Below are positions 32,643 through 40,408 of a DNA stretch of 40,408 nucleotides, one piece after another; position 1 is the first letter of the stretch; every line of letters starts with the position of its first letter. The DNA lies in the NCBI GenBank assembly GCA_030596025.1, contig JAUVKW010000004.1, forward strand, positions 1-40,408, read 5' to 3'. Position numbers and translations under genes: made by a program. Under the pieces are notes generated by a model. The model saw nothing but the letters and a program-made list of their open reading frames with translations. It searched no databases and had not been told where the DNA came from. The DNA comes from Bacteroidota bacterium. Lineage in GTDB: Bacteria > Bacteroidota > Bacteroidia > Bacteroidales > VadinHA17.

Positions 32643-33560
32643 CTATTTGATTAGTAGTTTATAAAATTCTGAATCACACAATTTTGCACTGCCAATAAGT
32701 GCTGCTTTTTCATCCAATTCACTTATAAATATCGGAATAGTAGTTCCTCCTTCTATCAGTTTCATATTCAATGCATTTTGAAACAGCCCATAACTTTTAG
32801 AGATATTCCCGCCAATAATAATACATTCTGCATTAAAAACCTTAATCCACTGAAGCATAAAATCTCCCAGGTTTTCTCCAAATTGTTCAAAGACTTCCAA
32901 TGCCAGCTTGCTGGTTTCAGCTATCTTAACCAGTTCATTAACACCCTTAATATTTTGCCCCGATTTGCTTTTATACTCCTGTATAAACCAACGGGTTGAA
33001 AAATATGCATCGGCAATTGATTCTTTAAAAGGAACATGATAAAGGCAGCCTTCCTTTGGAACATCTTCGCCCTTTGTTACCGGCAAACCATCGTTAATAA
33101 AAGCTGTTCCAAACCCGGTGCCTAATGTTATGGCAATTACTTTTTTATAATTTGAAGATTTCCCCAGCCAGCTATCCCCGATGGCAAAGCAAGTAGCATC
33201 ATTTAAAAATCTGACTGGGAAATCGGAGGGCAGGTCTAATCTATCCTGAATTTCCATTTTTACATCTACCCCATAAAGGCTATCGAATTTCTTCACTCCC
33301 TTAAAAAGTGCAATCCCATTAAGATAATCGAATGGCCCTGGCATTGCCAAACCTATTCCAACCAGTTGATTTGATGGCAGCTTGTCTATAAGCACTTTTA
33401 GTGCTGCTGCCCAACTATTCAGAATATTCTCTTTTGTTGACAGGCTATCAACAAGGTTTCGTTCAAAGAATTCATACATAGGCTGATTTGTCTCCAGGTC
33501 AACTGCCATGCATGTAATATGGCTTCCTCCAATATCAACCCCAATTGCCAGTTTATTCAT
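32643..33560 (-). CDS. ROK family sugar kinase (probable mannokinase/glucokinase)
   Basis: A 305-residue ROK protein. The ATP phosphate-binding motif is AIGVDIGGSHITCMAVD (5-21), and the catalytic Asp is in VRFLNDATCFAIGDSW. A second phosphate loop is ITLGTGFGTAFINDG, and the adenosine segment is CIIIGGNISKSYG. The zinc-binding Cys motif of many ROK repressors and kinases (C-x-C-G-x-x-G-C) is absent, and there is no N-terminal DNA-binding domain, so it is an enzyme. It is encoded 2 nt before the transporter and most likely phosphorylates imported mannose to mannose-6-phosphate, the substrate of the isomerase in the same operon. Confidence 0.92.
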   Translation of the reverse strand: MNKLAIGVDIGGSHITCMAVDLETNQPMYEFFERNLVDSLSTKENILNSWAAALKVLIDKLPSNQLVGIGLAMPGPFDYLNGIALFKGVKKFDSLYGVDVKMEIQDRLDLPSDFPVRFLNDATCFAIGDSWLGKSSNYKKVIAITLGTGFGTAFINDGLPVTKGEDVPKEGCLYHVPFKESIADAYFSTRWFIQEYKSKSGQNIKGVNELVKIAETSKLALEVFEQFGENLGDFMLQWIKVFNAECIIIGGNISKSYGLFQNALNMKLIEGGTTIPIFISELDEKAALIGSAKLCDSEFYKLLIK

Positions 33561-33592
33561 ATATAGGTACTGTTTTTATAAAGTATGATAAA

Positions 33593-34423
33593 TTAATCTG
33601 TGTTTTGTTTAATAAAATTAATATGCTTCCATTCTTTGTCAGTTGGGTCATTTTGTTGCGGTATTCCGGCAGTGCTTCTTCCTTCATTGTCTGATAGTGA
33701 ATATCCGACTATCTCTGCACAGGTTGCAATTAAGTCTGTAGTGCAAATAGTCTCATCACAGCTTGTCCCTTTGTTTATTTTTTTTGGCCATTTGGCTATA
33801 AAGGGAACCCTGTGTCCCCCTTCAAAAATATCAGCCTTATGCCCCCTGTAGATATAGCCTGGATAATGCCCTTTTTCTATTAGTTCATCAATTTTCGCCG
33901 CTGGTGAGCAACCATTGTCACATGTAAAAATTACTAAGGTGTTTTCTTCAATTCCTGCCAATTCTACAGCCCTTAATAACTGTCCCATATAATTGTCTAT
34001 CATCATTACAAAATCTCCATAGGGATTTAAATTACTTTTTCCCTGCCATTCATCGGTTGGCAATATTGGTGTATGGGGAGAGGGTAAGGCTAAATACAGG
34101 AAAAAGGGGGACTCTTTCCCGGCTTGTTGATTTATTAATGCTATTGCCCTTCTAAAAAAATTAGGTGTTACCTGTTCATGTATAAAGTCTTTTGACGTTG
34201 GGCCTTCCCTCCACCAGGAGTATTTTCCTGTATTCACTGTTGTGGAGTCAGGCACTTTTGTTACCAGGTTGTTTTCAACATATACATAAGGTGCCATATC
34301 ATCTGCTAATACATAAATAATGTTCGGTTGTTCTTGTGTTCTATTATTGTCAGAGCATCCCAATGAATAAAACACACAACAAAAAATGATGGAAGGGAAA
34401 AAGAGTTTTTTCATTTTGTGCAT
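33593..34423 (-). pseudogene. Sulfatase remnant condensed by two in-frame deletions
   Basis: A 276-residue open frame assembled from three parts of an arylsulfatase of about 500 residues. Residues 1-43 are a lipoprotein signal and the N-terminal strand (PNIIYVLADDM). Residues about 44-247 match the middle (PYVYVEN, HTPILPTDEWQGKS, DNGCSP, GHKADIFEGGHRVPF). Residues about 248-276 match the far C-terminus (GRSTAGIPQQNDP). The C-x-P-x-R segment that is converted to the formylglycine nucleophile is missing, as is the C-terminal subdomain, so it cannot be an active sulfatase. Both junctions keep the reading frame. A second start (residue 4, 34414) is equally plausible. It heads the mannose operon. 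Confidence 0.8.
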
Positions 34424-34459
34424 AAGAGGTGGTATTTCATTGGATGAACAAAAGGGGAC

Positions 34460-35518
34460 CTATAATTTTGTTTTTTCTCTTGTTTCCCTCCATTCTTTTT
34501 CAGAATAAGCCGGTGGGATCAGTTCTTTCTGATTTTTTTGTTCAAGCGAGAGGGCCTCTGTTGAGCATGTTGTAATACAGAGACCACATCCATAGCAAAA
34601 AGAAGTATCAACAACACAAATATCATCGATCATTTGCAGGGCATTGAACTGGCATCTGTCAATACATATTTCACATCCATTACAAAGTTCTTTATCTACA
34701 ACTGCATAAAAGTCAGACCTGGCAATTGAATTAAGGCTGCCATATTCAGCTATTCCCCTAAGCACACCACATGAACAGGTACAGCAATTACATATATAAT
34801 TTACCTCTGCCTGTGTATTGCTTGTAGAATGTACCAGTCCGGCTTTGTCAGCTTCAGCAAGGATGTCTAATGCTTCTTCTTTGGAGATTGACTTGATATC
34901 GTCTATACGGTCAAATGCACCTGGCCTTTCAGTAAAAACCAGGCAGTTTTCAACCGGATGGTCGCAACCCTTACCTATTAATTTTTGCTGGACCCTGCAT
35001 ATACAATCCAGGACACCCCAGGATCTGGCATTATCAAGATATGTAGAAGCTTTTTCATATGGCATTACATCTATATTTACCGGGATTGTCTTTTCTACTG
35101 GGATTATCCTGTGCACTGAAGGATCAACTATCATTGTTTTGTGAAAACTCTCCTTATAATAAATTTCAAAAAGTTCAGCAAACTCCTTATCTATCCTGGC
35201 ATTCTGGCGTTCGTAAAAACCAACCACAAAAGGAATCAGGAAAAATGTAAAGCCTATACCCTCCTCTCTTTTTAATTCAATAAGCCCCTTTTTAACCATC
35301 CCTATCAGAAGAGGTTTGACTTCAGATTCCATGGCATCATTCTTCTCTGCAATTGTTTTGATAGATTGATGCTCCAGGTTTAATGTGGAGGCCAGTTTTG
35401 CTTCTTCCGGCGTAAAAAGTTTTGCCAGTAATTTCAATTCCACTCCACTTTTGGTTTTTGGAAAACCATTTGGTATCTGATCCAGGCAATCAGCAAGTTT
35501 TTGATAAATATCATTCAT
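34460..35518 (-). CDS. Winged-helix multi-[4Fe-4S] protein
   Basis: A 352-residue protein. Residues about 24-90 look like a winged helix (LLAKLFTPEEAKLASTL...MESEVKPLLIGMVKKGLIELKREEG). Next come a helical region and a cysteine-rich domain with C172/C174/C185/C192 and C243/C245/C246/C248/C250 (CNCCTCSC). The C-terminus is a two-cluster ferredoxin: C279/C282/C285/C289 and C308/C311/C314/C318. Proteins with this layout are widespread in anaerobes and are usually annotated only as 4Fe-4S binding. A redox-responsive regulator or electron carrier is possible; neither is shown. It is followed by the sulfatase remnant after 36 nt. Confidence 0.85.
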   Translation of the reverse strand: MNDIYQKLADCLDQIPNGFPKTKSGVELKLLAKLFTPEEAKLASTLNLEHQSIKTIAEKNDAMESEVKPLLIGMVKKGLIELKREEGIGFTFFLIPFVVGFYERQNARIDKEFAELFEIYYKESFHKTMIVDPSVHRIIPVEKTIPVNIDVMPYEKASTYLDNARSWGVLDCICRVQQKLIGKGCDHPVENCLVFTERPGAFDRIDDIKSISKEEALDILAEADKAGLVHSTSNTQAEVNYICNCCTCSCGVLRGIAEYGSLNSIARSDFYAVVDKELCNGCEICIDRCQFNALQMIDDICVVDTSFCYGCGLCITTCSTEALSLEQKNQKELIPPAYSEKEWRETREKTKL

Positions 35519-35567
35519 GCTATATCAGTTAAATTAAGCCTTTCCCACAAAAAGCTTTTTAAATGTG

Positions 35568-37499
35568 TTAATTCTTCCCAAAATAAGTAATTCTAAAATC
35601 GTCAATATATATACTGTCATTATCCGGATACCATGCGAAAATACCTAACTTAATACTATCAGAAATATTATGCGGTAAAATAAACTGAACTTCTTTATAT
35701 TTCCAGCCTAAAGAATCTTTTTGTGCGTAGGTCTTTCCAGACTGATAGTATATACCATCTGGATATTCATGAACAACCAAATAACCACCATAACCATAAC
35801 TTCTGCATGAAACAACTATTTTTTCATTTGCCAGGCCTTTAAACACTCTTAAAGTAAATCCATAGGGATTATTACGAGATAGTTTTAGGGAGTGGGTTCC
35901 TGTAAAAGCCTTTTCATCACTTATGAAACTTCTTATTGGTTTATCTAAAGTCGCTATGGTGTCATGGTCATAAATGATATAATCAACTCTATTGCTGGTT
36001 GTGTCATTTCTGTTTTCTTTAAAAGAATAGTTTGTTTTCCATTTTGCAAGGGTGTAATCATGTGAAGTATATGAATTTGCTACAACTGAGTATACGCTTA
36101 ACACCCCTGAAAGAATGCAAAAAGCTATAACCCCTTTTGCTAATGTATTAGGTACAAAAAAACCGGTCTTTATTTTTAATACATTAAAAAGCATAACAAA
36201 AAACAGGGGGAAAACAGGAATAAAATACCGCCCTTGCAGGGGATAAACCCTGCCTTCTCCAACCATATCCCATGAAAGGTATTGAGACAACATTATTAAA
36301 ACTAACAAGCCAAACACAATCAATCCAAAATAGCAGCGCTGAAAAAGAGTAAAGTCCGGTATATTATTATTTTCAAAATCAAACATCACTAAGAAAAAAA
36401 TCACTAAATAAGCCATATAAACAAACCAGGAAGGAAGGTTTATATTTGCCCATCCTAAAATACCAATATAACCTCTTGTCATATATTTAAATTCATTAAA
36501 AAAAGACCTGGCAAAAATCAGTATTGTGGTTTTTGGATTTTCTATAATAAATTCTATTTGTTTATTTATATCAACCCCTTTTTTTAATATAGTCTGGTCC
36601 CGGCAGGCTTCATTATACTCTGAGTAGGGTATATACTTTGAGTCAATCACTGATTTTTGTATAACTGCAGTTCCAATACCTGCACAAATTACTGTTACTA
36701 AAATTCCAATTTTGACTTTGGTACTTATAAATTTCCCTGAAGGTATTAATACAAGCAAAAATAAGATTGGTACATAAATCAGTTTTGCTAAACCAAATAA
36801 AACAGACATGACAAAAATTGCCGCAATATACTTACGGGATATTTGTTGAATATTTTTATTAAAAGAAAGGTTTAAGGCAATTGCTATCATCAAATAAGAG
36901 AGTGCATTTAACAGCATATCGGCACTCAAAGATGAATGTATAGAAAGTGACATTGGTAAAGAAATCAACAATACAAAAAGCCATTTTTTAAACGGAACTA
37001 TTTTTATTGCATAGTAAGCCAGGATTATAAAAATCAATAAATTAGATAGTCTTCCTAAGTAAACAAGCCAAAACGGATTGGCTCCAAATTGTTTCCCTAT
37101 AAAAATACCAGAGGCTTGAGGCAAGTACAAAAAAGCAGAATATAGGGCTGTATTTGTAAAGTCCTTAAAAACTGTATCATCTGGGTTTAAGGCTATTAAT
37201 CGTGTTTGCCACACTTGTTTTGGTGACATTCTGCTATACGGATTCAATGTAAGAGGGTGAAACTCTGAAGACAACTTGTCCAGGCTCTTGGGAATATATC
37301 CACCTAAACGCTGATTTTGTTTTACAGAGGAGAAGGTCCCTGTTGAGACCTGCCATGCACGGTAAAAATGATTTATTTCATCCGGAACCTGAAATGGAGG
37401 TGTAAGAACAATTAATAAAAGACCAAACACTATTGTAATGCATAGAATTGTTTTATGAGGGCTTAATCTTTTATTCAATCTCCAAAAAGTTATAGTCAT
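35568..37499 (-). CDS. DUF2142 family membrane protein (GT-C-like)
   Basis: A 643-residue polytopic protein. The N-terminal signature FQVPDEINHFYRAWQVSTG (about 32-50), located after the first TM, is characteristic of DUF2142; its acidic pair and position resemble the active-site loop of GT-C glycosyltransferases. About 11-12 hydrophobic segments follow up to about residue 480, then a soluble C-terminal domain of about 150 residues, probably beta-rich and extracytoplasmic (...SLKLSRNNPYGFTLRVFKG...). It could take part in surface glycan assembly, but no function is established. It starts directly at the stop of the acyl-CoA dehydrogenase gene upstream; the two share no obvious pathway. Confidence 0.85.
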   Translation of the reverse strand: MTITFWRLNKRLSPHKTILCITIVFGLLLIVLTPPFQVPDEINHFYRAWQVSTGTFSSVKQNQRLGGYIPKSLDKLSSEFHPLTLNPYSRMSPKQVWQTRLIALNPDDTVFKDFTNTALYSAFLYLPQASGIFIGKQFGANPFWLVYLGRLSNLLIFIILAYYAIKIVPFKKWLFVLLISLPMSLSIHSSLSADMLLNALSYLMIAIALNLSFNKNIQQISRKYIAAIFVMSVLFGLAKLIYVPILFLLVLIPSGKFISTKVKIGILVTVICAGIGTAVIQKSVIDSKYIPYSEYNEACRDQTILKKGVDINKQIEFIIENPKTTILIFARSFFNEFKYMTRGYIGILGWANINLPSWFVYMAYLVIFFLVMFDFENNNIPDFTLFQRCYFGLIVFGLLVLIMLSQYLSWDMVGEGRVYPLQGRYFIPVFPLFFVMLFNVLKIKTGFFVPNTLAKGVIAFCILSGVLSVYSVVANSYTSHDYTLAKWKTNYSFKENRNDTTSNRVDYIIYDHDTIATLDKPIRSFISDEKAFTGTHSLKLSRNNPYGFTLRVFKGLANEKIVVSCRSYGYGGYLVVHEYPDGIYYQSGKTYAQKDSLGWKYKEVQFILPHNISDSIKLGIFAWYPDNDSIYIDDFRITYFGKN

Positions 37500-38645
37500 T
37501 TAACAACCTATATGCCTGGATATTACAAGTCTCTGTATTTCTGAGGTTCCTTCTCCTATCTGCAACACTCTTTGATCGCGGTAGAATCGTTCAATATCAT
37601 AATCTTTCATAAGTCCATAACCACCATGGATCTGCACAGCCTCATCTGTAACTTCTCTTGCAATTTCTGAGCAATACAATTTCGACATGGCTGCTTCTTT
37701 TTCAAATGGCTTATCATTATCCTTAAGCCAGCATGCTTTATACAAAAGATTCCTTGCCAGTTCAACCTTCAGTGTCATATCTGCAAGCTTAAAAGCTATT
37801 ACCTGGAATTTGTTAATTGGTTTTCCAAATTGTTTTCTCTCTTTGGCATATCTCATTGCCATTTCATAAGAACCCTGGGCTAACCCAAGTCCCATAGCTG
37901 CAATTGATAATCGTCCATTGTCAAGGGTCTTCAGCATGATCCGTGAACCCTGTCCTACCTTCCCTAAAAGATTTTCTTCCGGAACTCTGCAATCATCAAA
38001 ATATAGTTCTCCCGTATCGGAAGCACGCCACATCATCTTTCCATGCATTGGGACCTGCTTAAAACCAGGTGTTCCCTTTTTTACGAGTATGCAGGTAAAT
38101 GTTTTTTTCCCATCTACCTCGTCTGAAACAGCCTGCACTGTAGAACCAACTGAAATCTCACTGGCTGAATTGGTAATGAATATTTTTGAGCCATTTATGA
38201 GCCAGCCTTTTTCATCCTTTTTGGCTGTGGTTTTTGTCCCCCTTGAATCAGATCCTGCATTCGGTTCTGTGAGGCCAAAACCCCAAAGTGCTTCGCCGGT
38301 ACATAAGGGCGGAAGAAATTCTATTTTTTGCTCCTCTGTGCCATAATAATAGATGGGACCGATACCCAGTGAATTTTGTGCAGCAAGGGTAGCTGCCTGA
38401 GAACTATCCACCCTGGCAAGTTCTTCCACAGCAATAATATAAGAGAGGGTATCCATATCCTGACCCCCGTATTTTTCAGGAAGGGTCATCCCAAATAATC
38501 CCAGTTCTCCAATTTTTTTTGTCAGTTCAACTGAAAAGCGGGATTGCTCATCCAGTTCCTGTGCCAGAGGTTTTATTTCCCGCTCTGCAAAGTCGCGAAC
38601 TGTCTCCCTGATCATTTTTTGTACATCTGTAAGTTCCAGGTTCAT
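37500..38645 (-). CDS. Acyl-CoA dehydrogenase (short-chain/butyryl type)
   Basis: A 381-residue FAD enzyme that oxidises acyl-CoA to trans-2-enoyl-CoA and passes electrons to ETF. Typical blocks: GLFGMTLPEKYGGQDMD, the FAD/substrate motif WGFGLTEPNAGSD (about 122-134), WLINGSKIFITNS, RKQFGKPINKFQ and VQIHGGYGLMKDYDIERFYRD. The catalytic base is Glu365 in GEGTSEIQR, as in butyryl- and short-chain enzymes. Isovaleryl-CoA dehydrogenase lacks Glu here, so that assignment is unlikely. It is encoded on the same strand as, and downstream of, the biotin-dependent carboxylase, which suggests branched-chain amino-acid or fatty-acid catabolism. Confidence 0.95.
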   Translation of the reverse strand: MNLELTDVQKMIRETVRDFAEREIKPLAQELDEQSRFSVELTKKIGELGLFGMTLPEKYGGQDMDTLSYIIAVEELARVDSSQAATLAAQNSLGIGPIYYYGTEEQKIEFLPPLCTGEALWGFGLTEPNAGSDSRGTKTTAKKDEKGWLINGSKIFITNSASEISVGSTVQAVSDEVDGKKTFTCILVKKGTPGFKQVPMHGKMMWRASDTGELYFDDCRVPEENLLGKVGQGSRIMLKTLDNGRLSIAAMGLGLAQGSYEMAMRYAKERKQFGKPINKFQVIAFKLADMTLKVELARNLLYKACWLKDNDKPFEKEAAMSKLYCSEIAREVTDEAVQIHGGYGLMKDYDIERFYRDQRVLQIGEGTSEIQRLVISRHIGC

Positions 38646-38701
38646 TGTATTATATTGAATTTATAATAATAGTGCTCGCAGTATTCAAATATTATTCGTC
38701 A

Positions 38702-38821
38702 TTCTATGCGGTCCGGGAAATGGCAAGCTTCATTTAATCCCCTCGTTGCGGACCTCATAACATGCATTGTCCCCTTACCAGGGGCTCCGCCCCTGGCTGT
38801 TATATGACACCCTTTCAGGGC
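38702..38821. repeat. Palindrome-rich intergenic repeat
   Basis: GGTCCG (38710-38715) is repeated inverted as CGGACC (38749-38754). CCAGGGGCTCCGCCCCTGG (38778-38796) is a perfect 8-bp stem with a 3-nt loop. CCCT/AGGG (38810-38820) forms a third small hairpin. The GC content is clearly above the flanking DNA. This looks like an interspersed Bacteroidota repeat placed between the carboxylase and dehydrogenase genes. No gene is seen here. Confidence 0.6.
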
Positions 38822-38835
38822 TTAATTTATGCACA

Positions 38836-40408
38836 TTATTTACTGTCAGCAGGTTCAAGAATAAGCAGAATCTCACTACCATCCACCATTGCTCCTTCTT
38901 TAGCCTTTACTTCCATAATTATTGAATCAAATGGAGCCTTGATATGATTTTCCATCTTCATGGCCTCAACAACCGCAAGAGTTGTACCCTTGACAAGTTT
39001 ATCCCCCTTTTTAACATTCATTTTAATAAGCTTCCCGGGCATAGGAGATAAAATGTTTCCCTGGTCTGAGTCAGTTCCCTGTGCATCAGATCCAAACAGA
39101 TTCTCTGATAAAGGAAGAACCTCATTTCTTTTTATTTCATAGACAAATCCATTGTATGACACATAATAGATTGCCTTATTATTCCTCGAAACAAAAAAGC
39201 TTTGAGGGCCTTCCCCAGTACTTAAAGTAATACCAGACTTATCAATATCTATAATGCTTATATTCTGGTATTTATCTTTAATTTGAAAAAAGTAATTATT
39301 AGAAGCTTCCTGTTTTACTGAAATGGATATTTCTTCTCTGTCAACCTCTGCATTTAAACTGAAAACATCCCTCCAATAACCGATCTTCCCCCAGACAGAC
39401 ACAGCCTCATGATCAAAATGGTCCAGTCTGGTTCTCAAATCATCAAATAAGAAAGAAGCAACCAATGGGAGCAGTCTCGATTGCTTTTGCTTCTCCTTTT
39501 TTATCAAATCAATAATTTCATTGCTATGCTTATCACAATAGCTGGTTGAAATTTTATTGTTTTTATATACTTTCTGTTTCAATAAAAATTTCAAGTATAA
39601 TATGTTGGTTTTGATTCCGTGAATGACATAATCATCCAGGGTTTTAATCATTTTCACTCTCGCCTTTTCTCTACTTTCTCCCCAAACTATAAGTTTAGCT
39701 ATCATTGGATCATAAAAGCTTTCTACCCTGGCAGCCCTGTTAATTCCAGAATCCACTCGTATACCTTCTCCTTGAGGTTCTGAATACAAAGACATATTTC
39801 CTGGAGAAGGAAAAAACCCATTTTCCGGATCTTCTGCATAAATACGGCATTCAATAGCATGCCCCTTTTGGGAGATCTCTTCCTGATACAGGTCCATTTT
39901 TTTGCCTGAAGCTATCAGCAATTGCTCTCTTACTATGTCTATGCCCGTAACCATCTCCGTCACCGGGTGCTCGACCTGTATCCTGGTATTCATTTCCAGG
40001 AAATAAAAATTCAGATCCTGGTCTACCAGGAACTCAACAGTACCTGCACTATTATAGCCTATTTCCCTGGCTATTCGAACGGCAGCATCTCCCAGGTCTT
40101 TTCTTACTTTGGCATTAAGTGTAATTGAAGGAGATTCTTCAATAATTTTCTGAAATCTCCTTTGTAAGGAGCATTCCCGTTCAAATAAATGAACTATATT
40201 TCCGAAATTATCTCCAAGAACCTGTACTTCAATGTGCCTGGGCTGTTGAATATATTTCTCAATATATACTGTACCATCCCCAAAATATGATGCAGCCTCC
40301 CTGCTTGTGCTCTCCAATATCTCCTGCAAATCCTTATGATCTTCTACTATTCTCATCCCTTTTCCTCCTCCTCCGGCTGCAGCTTTAACAAGAATAGGGT
40401 AGTTCATT
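38836..40408 (-). CDS. Acyl-CoA carboxylase alpha subunit (biotin carboxylase + biotin carrier), 5' end outside window
   Basis: The visible 523 residues begin inside the ATP-grasp domain (LVKAAAGGGGKGMRI), so about 130-150 N-terminal residues lie beyond the window; the Met near 40407 is internal. Biotin carboxylase motifs follow: YIEKYIQQPRHIEVQVLGD, FERECSLQRRFQKIIEESP, FYFLEMNTRIQVEHPVTE and AIECRIYAEDP. A linker of about 170 residues leads to the biotinyl domain with the biotinylated Lys in VVEAMKMENH. Fusion of both domains is typical of propionyl-, methylcrotonyl- or general acyl-CoA carboxylases. With the acyl-CoA dehydrogenase next to it and an acetoacetyl-CoA synthetase elsewhere in the window, leucine breakdown through methylcrotonyl-CoA is possible but not shown. 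The protein is cytoplasmic. Confidence 0.95.
   Translation of the reverse strand, partial: MNYPILVKAAAGGGGKGMRIVEDHKDLQEILESTSREAASYFGDGTVYIEKYIQQPRHIEVQVLGDNFGNIVHLFERECSLQRRFQKIIEESPSITLNAKVRKDLGDAAVRIAREIGYNSAGTVEFLVDQDLNFYFLEMNTRIQVEHPVTEMVTGIDIVREQLLIASGKKMDLYQEEISQKGHAIECRIYAEDPENGFFPSPGNMSLYSEPQGEGIRVDSGINRAARVESFYDPMIAKLIVWGESREKARVKMIKTLDDYVIHGIKTNILYLKFLLKQKVYKNNKISTSYCDKHSNEIIDLIKKEKQKQSRLLPLVASFLFDDLRTRLDHFDHEAVSVWGKIGYWRDVFSLNAEVDREEISISVKQEASNNYFFQIKDKYQNISIIDIDKSGITLSTGEGPQSFFVSRNNKAIYYVSYNGFVYEIKRNEVLPLSENLFGSDAQGTDSDQGNILSPMPGKLIKMNVKKGDKLVKGTTLAVVEAMKMENHIKAPFDSIIMEVKAKEGAMVDGSEILLILEPADSK

Noticed and set aside
35549-35560. Palindrome AAAAAGCTTTTT after the DUF2142 gene
   Set aside because: Short, AT-rich and loop-less; likely to occur by chance in this composition.
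37500-38645. Isovaleryl-CoA dehydrogenase
   Set aside because: The Glu in GEGTSEI at the C-terminal position is typical of butyryl/short-chain enzymes; isovaleryl enzymes use a different Glu.
38762-38947. Small plus-strand open frame at the carboxylase 3' end
   Set aside because: It consists of the palindromic repeat and antisense of the carboxylase.

Overview
The window looks like a chromosomal segment of an AT-rich Bacteroidota, probably an anaerobic or facultative member of the Bacteroidales/Marinilabiliales side. This rests on the gene families (GH92 mannosidase, long class I mannose-6-phosphate isomerase, PspC-PadR-PspC set, DUF2797, DUF4136 lipoprotein, CzcA-TolC fusion), on TAnnTTTG-type -7 promoter elements and on the lack of clear Shine-Dalgarno sites. 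The assignment is inferred from gene content; no rRNA or marker gene is present.

Layout. 1-720 is a tRNA-Asn neighbourhood: two identical 104-bp tandem units carry damaged tRNA-Asn copies, followed by one intact tRNA-Asn(GUU), a lone GIY-YIG nuclease gene and a third damaged tRNA-Asn copy. In the damaged copies, tRNA loops are replaced by short perfect palindromes. 898-3780 holds a prolyl oligopeptidase lipoprotein and a DUF4136 lipoprotein. 3863-5350 (minus) is a small operon: XRE regulator, four-helix membrane protein, shortened YdeI-like protein, GNAT. 5513-7004 (minus) is a rhomboid protease with a DUF2797 zinc protein. 7238-9814 (plus) is a PspC-PadR-PspC envelope-stress-type operon with candidate operator repeats and a terminator. 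10158-12173 is acetoacetyl-CoA synthetase, whose 3' end runs through a perfect palindrome. 12320-17801 is a divalent-metal efflux operon with a CzcA-type pump fused to its own TolC-like outer membrane factor.

The most striking part is 17978-25700 (minus): aprB-aprA-qmoA-qmoB-qmoC, the APS reductase and its membrane electron-transfer complex from dissimilatory sulfur metabolism. All five genes look intact, with cofactor and catalytic residues present. The locus is punctuated by a DUF559 nuclease cassette with inverted terminal repeats (between aprA and qmoA) and a palindrome cluster (between qmoB and qmoC). No sat or dsr gene is in the window, so the direction (sulfate/APS reduction or sulfite oxidation) cannot be decided.

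26356-34423 (minus) is a compact mannose-utilisation operon: ROK sugar kinase, FucP-like MFS transporter, GH92 exo-alpha-mannosidase, mannose-6-phosphate isomerase and an esterase, headed by a sulfatase remnant that has lost its active-site segment through in-frame deletions. The pathway reads as mannoside to mannose to mannose-6-P to fructose-6-P. 34460-40408 (minus) holds a winged-helix multi-[4Fe-4S] protein, a DUF2142 membrane protein, an acyl-CoA dehydrogenase and the 3' part of a biotin-dependent acyl-CoA carboxylase alpha subunit.

Two themes recur. Single-gene nuclease cassettes (GIY-YIG, DUF559) are bordered by repeats or palindromes, and two genes (YdeI-like, sulfatase) appear condensed by internal in-frame deletions.
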